Shown: positions 19,759 to 32,264 of the stretch, one piece after another
How the letters are laid out: every line of letters starts with the position of its first letter
Numbering within the stretch: the stretch's first letter is position 1
Source: Apodemus sylvaticus
Lineage: Eukaryota; Chordata; Mammalia; Rodentia; Muridae
Length of the DNA: 64,000 nt
Assembly: GCF_947179515.1 (NCBI RefSeq)
Contig: NC_067482.1
Location: forward strand, 78,658,444 to 78,722,443
Reading direction: 5' to 3'
Position numbers and translations under genes: made by a program
Notes under the pieces: generated by a model
Database searches by the model: none
The model's input: only the letters and a program-made list of their open reading frames with translations
What the model was told of the DNA's origin: nothing

Positions 19759-22479
19759 CAGATTATAATATCCATAACAACTAAATGAGATGTGATTTGT
19801 TCCCTTTTACAGATGAGACAAAAGCCAATGGGTAATGTAGGCGAGGTTCATCCCGCCTAGCCAGGATTCTAATCTCTGCTTCTAACGCTATAATGCCGAG
19901 CCGAGAGGTGCCGAGCTGGGTCCTGTTGTCTCTCAGTGAGCTCCAGCTCAGATTTCTCCAAGACCAACCTGTACACACCTAAAGAGAGGCCCCGTGTCCA
20001 TTTAAAGCTTTCTGTTTCCTCCAACCCCAAGAGGAGATCCTCTCACCTTATATGTTGGGAAATAAGACCTAGAGAAGGAAGCCCCTTGTGGGTGAGGCAG
20101 AAGAAATGCGTCAAACTAACGAAGAAGCACGCCGTGGAGGCTGCAGTTCTAGTCTTCAAAGGCGCTCCAAGGCCAAAATCTAGAGTACTGAAAGTCTAGC
20201 ACCCCCAGGGACTCACCCTCGTCTCTGGACACACCTAGACCCTTTTGGAATCTCAGGATCTACCTGCGCGGGAGCAGATTGCTCCAGTAAACCGCGTGCT
20301 TGGCGCTGGCTGAGATCAATGAATTGTCTAAGTGAGGGCCTGGTGCCCAGACTGTCTATTTAGCGTGTGCTTCCTCACCCTAGTGTGCCATGTGTGCATG
20401 TCAAGCCCTGGCCCCGCCTCCAGACTGACCTATGCTGCCTTTTTTTTCCCTTTCATCTTGCAAGGGATGGTGCCAAGCAAAGAGGTATCAGGCGGTGGTG
20501 ATGGTGATCTGGGCATCAAAGTGTGACCCCGTGCAGGTGGTGAGAACTTTATAACGTAGGCAGGGAAGAGAAAAAGACCCGTGAATGTTCAGCAGGCACT
20601 GAATGTCGCCAGATCACCAAGATAACAACTGTGCGAGACAGCTGGATTCTACAAGGAGGAAGTTGAAACCCAAGGTGGTAATGGCGCCATCGCGGTGGAA
20701 TTTTGCCCAGTGCCAGAGCACCTTTCCTCCCCTTGCTATTTCTGAGATGGAAAAAATCTTGGAGGGCTTCTCAGAAGTGGTGCTATGTATGCCAAACACC
20801 ACTGAAGCAGATGAGTACAAAGGAAGTCATCGGACGGACATTTATCAGAAGAGTAAAGGCTGGGAGGCCTGTGAGTGAAGAAAAGGAGGTGAGTGGAATG
20901 TATGTAGAATAAGAAGCAGGGGCGGTGCTTTCTGAGAAGAACCAGATGAGAAGGATGAATGGATTTTGGAGGCACCTGGGAGGCTTGAGTTTCTATCCGC
21001 TCATCTGTAAAAACTGCAGGACTGACTGACTGACTACTGACTGGCTGGCTGGCTGACTGGCTGGCTGACTGGCTTCCAGTCCTCCAACGGGCTATAAGAG
21101 GAAAGCTCTGGATTCTTCTGCGTCCAAACCGGTTGCTGGCAGAGTTGGGAGGAGGGGCAGAAATAGCTCGCGGGCCAAGGGCAATATTTTGCTCCAAAGC
21201 TTAAGTCCAAAAATGATGATTTTACCAAGCCGGCAGCCTGGTTCCCTGAGCCATCCTGGCTTCTCCTGCTGGAGTCAGGGTCCTAGCCCGCACCTGGGGC
21301 CAGTGCTGTTTTCTTGGAGCTGGTTCTGCCCTATGCAAGGCCTTGGGCTTCTCGGAGACTCGGTTTCCTTCTCTGCACAGTGGAGATCAGTGTGCTCAGT
21401 GGTGATCTGGGCATTTCTGAGCATCCGTCCCAGGCTGCACAACAGAAAAACATAAGCCTTTCAGAAAGATCTTAGCTTTGGGAGATGCCTATAAGTGGCC
21501 CAAGGCTAGCTGAGGCCTGACCCTCGGAGCGTGAGGCGCTCTAGGAGGCCGTTTGAGCAACAGAAAGAATCGGGAGTGAGAGGTGGTTTTATGGCTGATG
21601 GTGCAGGCGAGGCGGGAGATTGGCGTCCAAAAGGCTAGAGGAGAACAGCGAGAGAAGCAATGAGACCAGACGGGAGCAGTCAGGCAAATGAGGCTGGGTC
21701 GTGGCTCCAAGCCGGCGCTGGGCAGACCCTTCCTCCTTGTGGGTAGAGCTCCCCCACCCCCGGGGTCACAACCAGCAGCCTGAGGAGCAACATTGATGAC
21801 CTGCCTCTCAAACCAGTTTGGCAAGCCTGTCACATCCATGATGTCATCCAGCTGTTGTGTTTCTGAGCAACTGTGCTTGACCAACCACCATCCTTGGAGG
21901 AGAGAGAGAAGACTACAAAACAGCTACTGGGCAGAGGGGACATCAGAAGAACAGCCCCAGAGACAAAGGGGAGGGCTTCGTGTGGGCTAACCTGGACTCC
22001 TTGGTGCTGGCAGATGTATCCCTAGTTCCCTGGAATACATTTAATGATTTGGGCCCTGGTTCCCAATACACATGTAGCAGTTTTAGCATAAGGACCCTGA
22101 GTCCTGTGAGATGTCACCTCTGTAGAGATGAGACAGTCTCATTGAGGCCACAGCCTCTGACCCCTCACCCACAACTCAAACACAGACCCTTGTTCCTGAT
22201 CACAGATCAGCTGCCCTGGGGGAGCTTGGCCCATTTGATACTTTGTCAGATTTTTGAAACCAATTCTCTGACTACTAGTGAATGCAGGAACTGGCTCTTA
22301 CCCAGAGTCCTAGATGTCCACCGCTTCATGGTACAGATAGGTAACTAGGTAACTTGAGTCTCAGGGTTCAGTACGCCCAAGCATGAAAAGTAACACCCAA
22401 CCTGGTACATATTGATCACCTACTGTGTGTATGGCACAAATTGAGCACCTGCTGTTTATACTTCAGTTGTTTAATCCTG

Positions 22480-22610
22480 GACACAGGTCTGTCAAGTAGG
22501 TCCTGGGGTATACCCCTTTTGCAGAATTAGAAACAACTGAAGTTCAGAGACAGGGTTATCCTTATTCAAGTTGACATAGTGTGTTGATAGCAGGGTTTGC
22601 ATTTGAGCCC
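22480..22610 (+). repeat. MIR SINE fragment
   Basis: 'tttaatcctggacacaggt', a loose match to the MIR core, and 'gatagcagggtttgcatttg' in that order support a diverged MIR. Confidence 0.5.
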
Positions 22611-23689
22611 AGATGTGTGGGCCCTTTTCCCTCTGCAGACCCAGGAATCCTGAAGAGCTGTAGACGGGAGGGCAGATCGCTTTCTCAAAGGCTCCCAAGG
22701 CAAGCCGTATAGACTCAAAGCCTCTGTGCGGGCCCAGCCTTTTTGAGGCTGGCAGGAAAGTGCTAAGACTGCAGAACCTTCCCTGAGGAGGCGGCAGTGG
22801 TGGGAGGGAGGGCTTAGCCCCAACCTCAGAGCCAAGTGTAGACGTGGCTGCTGGACCAGCTGCAGGCAGGGTGGGGCCCAAACCCACATCCAGCCTCCCA
22901 GCCTCGTTCCCAGCCCAGGCCCCGACTGCTCCTCTTACTCCCCATCTGGATTTGAGATGAGGACTTTGGGCCAAGTGGCAGACAAGGCAGCGCTTGGAGC
23001 TATAGCCAGTGGGGGGCTGGGGCCCCCTGGTCTCCCGATGGCCTCAAATAGCCTTAAAAATATAGCGTGCATATGGAAAACCCAGAGCTCAGCCGACAGG
23101 AACTCACTTATTCCTTGTGATGAGATCACAAGGGCTATTACAAACCCTTGTGATGGACAGAGTAACTGAGAGGCACGGTTAAGCATCTTGCCCCCCCCCC
23201 CATCCCCCCAACTAAATTTGGCGGCCAGCAGTTGCTTATTCCTCTAAGCAGTTGTGTGCTGTGTCCCTCTGGGCACTGTCCTAAGCAGTAGCAAGGATAT
23301 CGCCCGCAGCCAGGATCAGAGAAAATAGGGATTTGTCCAAGGTTACAAAGCTAGGATGTAGAGAGTAGGGACCCAGGATGCTTCAGAAGTCAATACCTTA
23401 GCTTCTGAAATACAAGTAGTGAGGTCCTTGCCTCCTGCTGTGTGGCCTTGACAAGTAGCCGAGTCTGCTCTCTACCCCATAGAAGGGAGGTGCTTGGGCC
23501 TGCAGAAAGGTCTAGTCTCCCTTAAGACCTTGCACTGTACAGTTCCAGTTCGAGTTCTTCTCAACCACTGAAAGAACTCCAAAGGGCTGAAGTCATGGTC
23601 ACTGATCAGGGCCATCCACTCGCCAGCTCCAGTTAAGTCTGGCTCAGGAGCACAAGGGTGGCTGATCTGTAAGAAGCAGGAAAGGAAGC

Positions 23690-23693
<4 letters not shown>

Positions 23694-23721
<28 letters not shown>
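23694..23721 (+). repeat. (CA)n microsatellite
   Basis: A pure CA run of about 14 units. Confidence 0.97.
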
Positions 23722-23724
<3 letters not shown>

Positions 23725-23814
23725 CTCTCCGCGCTCTTGGCTCCTGCTCGCTCGTGACATGGGCTCCGCATCATTCTCAGGCAGCGCTCATTTGGACCTC
23801 GGAACTTACAGGCC

Positions 23815-24042
23815 AATACTTTATTTTTACTTTTTATTTCTCCTATTTTAAAATTGTTATGTGTGTTAGTGGTTTGCTTGCACATATGACTGTGCATGCA
23901 GTATCCCAGAAGGCCAGAAGAGGGCGCCAGATCTGCTGGAACTGGAGTTGTCAGCTGCCAACATAGGTGCTAGGAACAGAACCCAGGTCCTCTGGAAGAA
24001 CAAGTGCTCTAAACCAATGAGCCTTTTCTGGAGCCCGAGGGG
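23815..24042 (-). mobile_element. B3-type SINE, minus orientation
   Basis: An A/T-rich start is followed by 'ggccagaagagggcgccaga', 'gaacagaacccaggtcctct' and 'aagaacaagtgctctaaacc', the inverse of a B2/B3 SINE. Confidence 0.8.
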
Positions 24043-24330
24043 CCAGTGTTCTTTTCTGTGAATCAGAAGTCGGCCATCCATATTGCTCGTTCTTCGGCGT
24101 CTCCTGGCTTTTCATAGCCTATTGGCTTCTCTGTGTAGCCATCAACCTGGCCATGTGTGCCCGGGGTTTCTTAGTGTATTCATGGCAGGACAAATCCATG
24201 AGCAAGTTCTGAAACAGAACTGAAACACTTCTGATTTCAAGACTCAGAAGCGAGACTTGGGTTGTAGAACGCAGTCATGGGAGGCGGCAGCCATGACACT
24301 AATGGTTCTTGCCATTTAATTAGTTGTTTT

Positions 24331-24490
24331 GTTGTTGTTGTTGTTGTTGTTTCAAGATAGGGTTTCTCTCTGTAGCCCTGGCTGTCCTGGATCTCACTCT
24401 GTAGACCAGGCTGACCTCGAACTCAGAGATCTACTTCTTCTGCCTCCCAAGTGCTGGGACTAAAGGAGTCCACCACCACTTCCCTGCTTC
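24331..24490 (-). mobile_element. B1 SINE, minus orientation, with (GTT)n head
   Basis: 'aagatagggtttctctctgt' to 'ctcccaagtgctgggactaa' is inverted B1. It is preceded by a (TTG)n tract representing the inverted tail. Confidence 0.92.
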
Positions 24491-26549
24491 TTGCCAATTT
24501 TATTAAATAGACTTAAGAGGCCCAGAAAATTTTGCTCAGGTCTAGAGGCTAAAAAGAATTTTCTGGAAGTCATGGCTGCTTCTGTTTATAACCTTGGCAT
24601 CTGAGAGGCCAAGCCAGGTAGATCAGACAGCCCAGACCCAGAGTGAAACAGAAACTGAGAGAGAGCCCTTCAAACAAAGAAGCCAGGGGTGAGAGCTTGG
24701 GGATGGGGGTGGGGGGCAGCCTGTGCAAACGTCCTGAAGCCAGGGGACACGGGGGCTCTTTCTCCAGCTCTTAGTCTTGTAAATAAAATAATTTAAAAAG
24801 GACTCCGAAGGAAACGAAAGCAATTTAGTGGTGTTTAAGAGAGAAACCAAGAGGGCAGGCAAACTGGAGCCCTCTGTGGCCGCTGAGAGGAGGCAGGTGA
24901 AGGAAGAAAGAACGGGGAGCTTGCCACCTGATTTTGGAGTCAGGAAAGCAGCAAGGTAAGAAAAGGAAGGGCTCCTGTGGTGGCGGCCCGAATGGGCATC
25001 TTCCAGCCAGAGTGAGAGGCTCAGCGAGTCAGCAGCCGGAAATGGGATTTGGAAAGGGGCCGTGTCCCAGAGGGCAGGCGCCGCGGCAGTGAGAGTCAGC
25101 TAACACCTGCATGGAGGGCGAGGCCTTTGCTGTGTTTAAATACAAATTTCCCATGTGGGCGCTTATTCCTCCAGGTGCTCTCCTCCTCTCCCTTTTCTTA
25201 TCATATCTACAGGTGTACCGAAGGACCGGTCATCTTTAGGCCGGGGAAACAAGATTTTCTTCTCACCAGGAGGTCTCCAGCCTCCTCTGGCCAAGGGAAG
25301 TACCTGCTGTCCCCATCAGAAGGGTTTTTCAGCCATTTGGAAACTGGATGCCACACTGTCTCAGAGGAAGCTGACGATCTCTGTGAGTGTGAGGCCAGTC
25401 TGGTCTACAGAGTGAATTCCAGGATAGCCAGGGCTACACAGAGACATCCTTTTTCCAAAAAACAAAACACAACAAAACAAAAATGAAAGGAAGGAAAAGG
25501 AGTTTGCTGCGCAGGCTGCTGGAAGCCATGGGAAGTTTCTGAGCAGGCTGATTAGATCTGATTTGCATAAGCCTTAATTGCAGGCACTAAACCACGCGGG
25601 GTGGCGCGTGCCTCTCCGGTGTGGGTGACCTGCTTCATTTCCCTTTACTGCTTGCCTCTTCTCAAGAGCCTTCAGCGGCTCCTGCTCCCACCAGACTCCT
25701 CCCAAACTCTAACCAGATGACACTCCAGGCTCTTCAAAATCTTCCTTCACTGGATATAAATTGACGTCAGCACAGTCTATGCGTCGAAGCCCAGAGATAT
25801 GATGACCTAACCTAAGAGCATCCAAAGGTACAGGAAGGCACACTGGCTACGGAATTCCTCTCCCGAGGTTGCCTCGCCCAGCCCTGGAGGAAGGTGCATT
25901 TTCACTGTGCAAAGAGAGGGTGTCTCTCCCAACCTTGCTCTGAGTCATACACAGTAGACCAGTATATGCCTGTGGTGGTATGTTCCTCCCCGACACATAT
26001 CTGCCAGGGTAAGGTGTGTCACAAAATAGGCTCACAGAGCAACCTTCTGGCACCTCCTATCTCTGTCCCCTCCCCCCAGGCATTTACCAGCCCTACAGCA
26101 GGCGCCACAATAAATAATAATAATAAAAATCAAGGTACTTCACATAACAACCCTCATTCTTTGCAGTCTCAGCCTGGGTCTAGATTGTGCAGTGGGCGGT
26201 TTCCCTCTAACAATGGCTGCTTGGGGATTTTTCTGCCTTAATCCCAGATGCACAGTTGAATTTGTTGTTGCCATGGACCAATCAGGGCTCCCAAAGCCAG
26301 TAAGCCATGCTCCAATTTGTGGGCGTGGCTAACAAAACAAGTCCTGTTCCCTGTCTCTGCCAGCAGCTAGTGCAGGGGTGTTTTCAAATCCCTAAGAATG
26401 AGAGCCTGTCAGCTGCTCCACAGACCTGACTGGAGGCTTTTTCCCAACAGGCGTTTGCTATTTTCTTAGCTTGACTTTTTTCATCCCCGTACTCTCCCTG
26501 TTTATCATCATTCAGGTCTCAACTCCAGTGTCGCCTGAGGTCTCCCCAG
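24491..26549. other. Intergenic DNA, mostly unique
   Basis: The block contains only a B1 3' fragment at 25383-25485 and otherwise non-repetitive DNA without a recognisable gene. A CCAAT-containing patch lies at 26275-26340. Confidence 0.5.
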
Positions 26550-26755
26550 GGTCTGGAGAGCTGTCTCAGCAGTTAAGAGCACTTGTTCTTGCAGAGGATC
26601 CTGGTTTGGCTTCCAGCACCTGCATGGAGGAAGCTCGTAACTGTCTGTAAGTCCAGTTCCAGGGGATCCGATGCCGGGCAGGTACCATGCATTCACGTGG
26701 TACACGTGCAGGCAACCACTCACACACACAAAATAAATAAAAAGAAAGACCTTTC
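26550..26755 (+). mobile_element. B3/B2-type SINE
   Basis: 'tctggagagctgtctcagca' and 'gttaagagcacttgttcttg' followed by 'acacacacaaaataaataaa' give the B2/B3 order. It is well preserved but not identical to young B2. Confidence 0.85.
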
Positions 26756-26877
26756 CAAAGCATCTGCCTGAATAAGCCTGAGAATTAGTATATACAGCCC
26801 AAGTCCCATCAACAGCAGTGATTACCAGAGCAAACTTAATTGTTACCTAAAGATGGAGAGAGAGAGAGAGAAGACCC

Positions 26878-27380
26878 TGGACCTGGTGTAGGCTTCAGAA
26901 ACCTCAAACCCACCGCAGTGACACACTTTCTCCAACGAGGCTACACCTAAGTGCCTGTAACTGTACAGCTGTTGAGCAGAAAGGCTTCCACTAAGAGAGT
27001 GTTACAACTCTAAGAGGAAAGGTGTCTTGGCAGACGGGAGCCAAGGACGACCACAAAGTCACAGCACAACAAACCTCACACAACAGACTCGGGAGAGATA
27101 CAAAAAGAAGCCTGCTTCTCCTTCGGAGAGAAGCAGCAGGAGACTGGGCAGGAGACGGGCTTATATAGGGTTTTTAGGAGCTTATATAGAGTTTTTAGGA
27201 GTTTTCCAGGGTGGGGATTGGTGAGATTTGAATTTGAGCTTCGAGTGAGCCCAGGGACTGGTGGAATTTTGATCCATTTTCAAACCTAGAAGTGCGCTCA
27301 GACCTTGTAACCCCTGATGGCTAAGCATTCAAATATTTGTACCTATGGGGTGCAAATATTCTTATTCAACCACCACAGGA
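26878..27380. mobile_element. Rodent repeat split by an LTR-like insertion
   Basis: The outer pieces (about 26895-26955 and 27320-27380: 'cagtgacacactttctccaa', 'attcaaatatttgtacctat') look like two halves of one rodent interspersed repeat. Between them lies about 360 bp starting TGTTGAGCAG, with a 21-bp direct duplication carrying TATATA (27160-27180 and 27181-27201), suggesting a solitary LTR. I cannot name the family and no internal retroviral genes are present. Confidence 0.45.
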
Positions 27381-27692
27381 GGCCTTGGGCAGCTCTCAAG
27401 GCAAACATTGAAAGAAGACCCCAAGGATAACCTCTGGCTTTGGCCTTACTGAAGGAGACTTCAATTCCCAGCAGTCCCCTAAAAGGGTTTGGAGCCCTTT
27501 AAGAAGCATGTGTGTCTAAGAAGTCTGCAGAGGGTGGGGGGAAGGAACTGGGTGCAAGTGAGGGGCTCATCCTGCCCTGCTCTGGAGGGCACTGGTATCT
27601 TTCGGTGTTAAAGAAGCTTCTATGGCAGCGTGGGTGCCTAGCTACCACAACATAGGTAGGTTCCATTTCAGTGCCAACAATAACAAACAAAC

Positions 27693-27850
27693 AAACAAAA
27701 CACCATTTTTTGTTGTTTTGTTTTGTATTGTTTTGTTTTTAGGAGACAGGAGGGCCTTGATATGTAGCCCCGACTGTCCTGGAATTCACTGTGTGGACCA
27801 GGCTGACTTTGAACTCAGAGATCTCTGCCTTTCGAGTGTTAGTTCACTTT
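27693..27850 (-). mobile_element. B1 SINE, minus orientation, partial
   Basis: 'ccccgactgtcctggaattc' and 'tgtggaccaggctgactttg' are inverted B1 text, next to T-rich and (CAAA)n sequence. Confidence 0.8.
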
Positions 27851-28634
27851 TGTTCACCAATACCAGAAACTTTCCTGTGTTACCCTGTGCAAACATGGAT
27901 CTTTATTGGAAGGTTATCATCAGAAGTGGCACCAAAATTGCAAAAATTCAAGCTGGGCACAGTGCCTGCAACCCCAGAATTTGGGAGGTAAAAGAGGAAG
28001 ATCAAGAGTTCACAGGGAATTTGAGAGTCAGCTGGGCAAAGAGGAACTAGGAGACAGATCTCTGGCAAGCAGATAGAGAGGAAAGGGGGCCACAGAGAGC
28101 TGATAACAGCGGAAAGTTCCAGGTTCTACCTCATCTTCCTGAGCTGAGACAATGGCCTGCTGGGATTTTTCTGCAGCTAGCAGGGCTCCACTAATGGCTG
28201 GCCCTTCCTGGTGCTCAGATAGAGTCTCAACCAATCCTGACCATGTCTGTGTGAAGCTGCTGCCGGCCTATCAGCTCCCCTTTATTGAAATTGAACAATC
28301 CAAAATTAGGGAAAGAGGATCTGTCTCAGGTCACTAAAACACCAAAACCCCTAGGCCACTAGGGAAAACGTGAATTTTGAATTCTAAGCCCCATCTCTGC
28401 ATCGCAGGAAGTCTTTGTGAGTCTTGTGCTGGGGGATATACACTTCTCCACCTTGAGTGATGCTTGTTACCTGTTGCTGCCTGCTGTGTGCGAGAATTTC
28501 CAATCTTAGTCCTTTAAGAAAGCCAGCCAAGACCCCTGCGCAGTAATAGCTACACTAGACCTGTCTTAAAACCAAACCATACTGAAAAACAAAAGTACAA
28601 AACAAAACATAAAATCCAACCTAATAAACATGGT

Positions 28635-28998
28635 AACTGGGGTTGGAGAGACAGCAACGGTTAGAAGCACTTGCTGGCCTTTTGTTTTTTGTTTGTTTGA
28701 GACAGGGTTTCTCTGTGTAAACCTGGCTGTCCTGGAACACTCTGTAGACCAGGCTGGCTTCAAACTCACAGAGATCCACCTGCCTCTGCCTCCAGAATGC
28801 TGGGATTCAAGGCGTGCTCCACCATCACCTAGCATACTTGCTGCTCTTACAAAACACCAGAGTTGGGTTCCCATGAGGCAGCTCACAATTATCCAGGGGA
28901 TTTTATGCCCTCTTCCGGCTCTGCGTGTACCAGTATGCATATAATTCACATACTTACACACACGCACACGCGCGTGCGCACACACACACCAAAATTAA
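28635..28998 (+). mobile_element. B3-like SINE with a B1 nested inside
   Basis: 'ggttggagagacagcaacgg' starts a B2/B3-type element. It is interrupted at about 28678 by an inverted B1 (28684-28830) and resumes at 'acttgctgctcttacaaaac'. ACTTGCTG occurs on both sides as a target duplication. The tail ends in a CA/CG-alternating run. Confidence 0.85.
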
Positions 28999-29106
28999 GT
29001 AAAACATAAAAAGATAATACTTTCAAAATAAAAAGAGAGTCTAGTTAAGAGCCTACCCCTCTCCCAGAGAACCCACATTCAGTTCCCAGCTGCAAGACAT
29101 CTCTTG

Positions 29107-29525
29107 TCTTAGTGAGGGTTTCTATTCCTGCACAAACATCATGACCAAGAAGCAAACTGGTGAGGAAAGGGTTTATTCAGCTTATACTTCCACACTGCTG
29201 TTCATCAACAAAGGAAGTCAGGACTGGAACTCAAGCAGGTCAGGAAGCAGGAGCTGATGCAGAGGCCATGGAGGGATATTTCTTACTGGCTTGCTTCCCC
29301 TGGCTTGCTCAGCTTGCTCTCTTATAGAACCCAAGAATACCAGCCCGGAGGTGGCACCACCCGCAATGGGCCCTCCCCCCTTGATCACTAATTGAGAAAA
29401 TGCCTTACAGCTGGATCTCATGGAGGCACTTCCTCACCTGAAGCTCCTTTCTCTGTGATATAAGCTCCTTTCTCTGTGAAAACTCCAGCTTGTGTCAAGT
29501 TGACAAACAAAACCAGCTAGTACAC
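29107..29525 (+). repeat. Rodent interspersed repeat, family copy 1
   Basis: It begins 'gtgagggtttctattcctgc', passes 'ggaaagggtttattcagctt' and ends 'tgtgtcaagttgacaaacaa'. Similar copies, all in the same direction, lie at about 33683, 34678, 36228 and 58228. I do not trust my memory for the family name; a URR/hAT-type origin is only a guess. Confidence 0.75.
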
Positions 29526-29629
29526 ACCTGTAACTCCAGATCCACAGGGATCCGATGTCTCTAGCTCCACAGGCACCTGCACTCACCTGCATATATCCAC
29601 ACATTGACACATAATTAAAAATAAGGTAA

Positions 29630-29785
29630 GTCAGCATGTTGGTAGTAAAACACACCTTTAATCCCAGCACTCAGGAGGCAGAGGCAGGGGATCTCTGAGT
29701 TCGAGGCCAGCCTGGTCTACAGTGTTAATGCCAGGACAGCCAGGGTTACACAGAGAAACCCTGTCTGAGAAAACAAACAAGCAAA
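29630..29785 (+). mobile_element. B1 SINE
   Basis: 'cctttaatcccagcactcag' to 'agagaaaccctgtctgagaa' is a nearly complete B1 with an A-rich tail. Confidence 0.93.
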
Positions 29786-29914
29786 AAATAAGTCTTTAGG
29801 AAAAGAGAGAGGGGAGTCTCTTAAAATTATTGTTTTAATTCACCCAAAATTGTTTTCTGGGGACTGATCTGGTTCTGTAACACAGTGGCACAGATCATGC
29901 TTAGCCTGTGTGAT

Positions 29915-30250
29915 AGTTTGAATATACTTGGCTCAGGGAGTGGCACTATTAGGAGGTGTGGTCTTGTGGAGTGGGTGTGGCCTTGTTGGAGGAAGTATAT
30001 CACTGTGGGGGTGGGTAATGAGACCCTCCTCCTAACCACATGGGAGCCATTCTTTGTCTAGTGGCCTTCAAAGGGAATGTAGAACTCTCATCTCTTCTTG
30101 CATCATGCCTGCCTGGATGTTACTGTGCTCCCATCTTGATGACAGTGGGCTGAACCACTGAACCTGTAAGCCAGCCCCAATTAAATGTTGTCCTTATAAG
30201 TGCTGCCTTCGTCATGGTGTCTGTTTATAGCAGTAAAACCTTAACTATGA
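29915..30250 (+). mobile_element. Solitary MaLR LTR (ORR1/MT type)
   Basis: It opens TGATAGTTTGAATATACTTG, has 'gggagtggcactattaggag' and 'gtaagccagccccaattaaa', and ends 'aaaccttaactatgacagca'. This fits the rodent MaLR LTRs as remembered. No coding sequence is present. Confidence 0.65.
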
Positions 30251-30552
30251 CAGCAAGTAGGAGGTTTTAGGTTCAATTCCTAATACACACACACACACAC
30301 ACACTACTGAATGAAAATAAAAATCAGGGTTAGGGTGTAGCTCCTTGGTGGCGTGCTGTGGAGCATTTCTGGGGCCCCGAGTTTCATCCTTGGCACTGTA
30401 AGCCTCCCGTTCCCAGTCTCTCCTGGCTTGGCTTGGGTTTCTGGTTTCTAGTCTTTCTTTTGATCAGCCTGTTACTTAGGACTCTGCCCGGGAAGAAGAC
30501 CCTAGGTAGGAGCTGCTGGAAATGCCAGATCTCAAGCTGTTAGGCTCGGGTT

Positions 30553-30925
30553 GTGTGGTGGTTTGAAAAGGAATGGCCCCCATAGACTCGTGTGCTTGAA
30601 AGCTTGGCCCATAGGGAGTGGCACTGTTATGAGGTGCGTCCTTGTTGGAATAGGTGTGTCACTGTGGAGGTGGGCTTTGAGGTCTCTTATGCACAAGCTA
30701 TGCCCAGTGTGGTGCGCAGTCTCCTTCTCCTGTCTGCTGCTCCAGTTGTAGAACTTTCAGCTCCGTCTTCAGCACCGTGTCTGTCTTCACTCCACCATGG
30801 TCCCCACCATGACAATAATAAACTAAACCTTTGAAATTGTAAGCCAGCCTCAATGGAATGTTTTCCTTTGTAAGAGTTGCCAAGGTCATGCGTGTCTTCA
30901 CAGCAATAAAGCCCTAATTAAAACA
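30553..30925 (+). mobile_element. Second solitary MaLR LTR (ORR1 type)
   Basis: It opens 'tgtggtggtttgaaaaggaa', has 'gggagtggcactgttatgag', 'ggtgtgtcactgtggaggtg' and a polyadenylation-type AATAAACTAAACC, and ends 'gccctaattaaaacaa'. It is related to the LTR 300 bp upstream, but a separate subfamily. Confidence 0.7.
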
Positions 30926-31821
30926 AATAGGGCAGGTGATTGAAAAGGACAGTGGGACAGATTATTTGGGACTAAGGCATTTATTAGAAGAGTTACCAGT
31001 GCCATGAACAGATGGGGGGGATGACAGCATGGCACAGACCCCAAGGAGAGTTCAGACCCCAGTGCCAGAGACAGGCAGTGATGTCGTGGCCTAGGAAGAT
31101 ACTCAGAGCTCAGAGCTTAGGTACAGAGGAGGGAGACTTATTTTATTAGATTTTTTGAGTATGAGATAGTTCACAGCAAGAGTCTGCTGCTGGATTCTCT
31201 GATTCTCGGGCAGGAGGTAGCAGAGGAAATGGGGCACCCCTCTGATGCAAACTCACTTCCCAAGTGATATGTGGTGGCACTTAGCTCCAGACTCACAAAC
31301 AATGACATAGTATTTTAATATTACATTTCTCCCCTACCTCTTGCCTTGCCCCCCTCTTTTATTTTTTTGACATTCTCTGTGCAACCCTGGCTGGTCTGGA
31401 ACTCACTGTGTAGACCAGGTTAGCCCCTAACTCATAGAAATCTGCCTACATCTACCTCCAGAGTGCTGGCATCAAACCTGGCTCTGACATCACATTGTCT
31501 CACAGACCTCATACCAAGCCTCCTGAGTCAGGATTCATGTAGTATTTTACTTTTTTTTCTGCCTTTAAGTTGCCCCCCTAAAAAAAAAAAGTTGCCCCTA
31601 GTTAGTATCTGTTCAAAAATATTAAATGCAAAATACTAGGAAAAAACCTTCACTTTGTGTTTGTGCATCATTCTGAGTAGCTACTAAGATCTCTGGCCAT
31701 CCTTCCCTGAGTGTAAATCATCTTTGTTCAGCATGTCCCATGATACATGGGATACTTTCCCATTGGTCACCTGGTAGCTTCTATCAGATCATCTGTCGTA
31801 TTGTCAGTATTCTTTAATTTA

Positions 31822-31980
31822 AAAAAAATTGTGTATGTGTGTGCATGCATGTTCATGTGTGTGCATGGGTGTTCATATGTGTGCATGCATGCTCATGTGT
31901 GTGGGTGCATGTTCATGTGTGTATATGCATGTTCATGTGTGTGTGCATGCATGTTCATATGTATGTGCGTACATGAGTGA
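31822..31980 (+). repeat. Imperfect minisatellite, units of about 20-22 bp (GTGTGCATGCATGTTCAT)
   Basis: About seven imperfect copies of a GTGTGTGCATGCATGTTCAT-like unit. All are purine/pyrimidine alternating and differ by point changes and small length changes. Confidence 0.85.
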
Positions 31981-32264
31981 GGAGGCCAGAGGTCCACGTC
32001 AGGTGTGGTTCTCAGGAGCCATCCACCTTACTGTTTTCTGAGCCCTTGCGTCTTCCTGGATGCTGAGGCTTAGGCGTGGGCCCAGGGATCCTCCAGGTTC
32101 TGTCCTCACGGAACTGTGATTAAAAACTCAAGTCAACAGCTTTTTATGTGGGTGCTGGGGACTCAGTTTAGGTCCTTATGCTTTGGGGCCAAGCTATTTA
32201 TAGACAGTGATCTCTCTAGCCCCATTACAACTCTGTTCAAGCACATCTCTTATTTAATCTTTTT

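Larger units (their letters stand above)
19011..23690. other. Intergenic unique DNA upstream of Smtn
   Basis: Mostly non-repetitive, with a (TG)18 run at 19721-19756, a TGAC/CTGG tandem tract at 21023-21073 and MIR-like pieces near 22480-22610 and 23270-23380. I see no gene. At 23049-23082 the sequence is AT-rich (CTTAAAAATATAG, then GCATATGG) next to a dense G/C block, which is a possible regulatory patch. Confidence 0.6.

Noticed and set aside
20603..20878. 91-codon open frame in unique intergenic DNA
   Set aside because: No family resemblance, no splice or promoter context, and of a length expected by chance.
29915..30925. An endogenous retrovirus with coding genes
   Set aside because: Only LTR-like sequence is present; no gag, pol or env frame exists between or near the LTRs.
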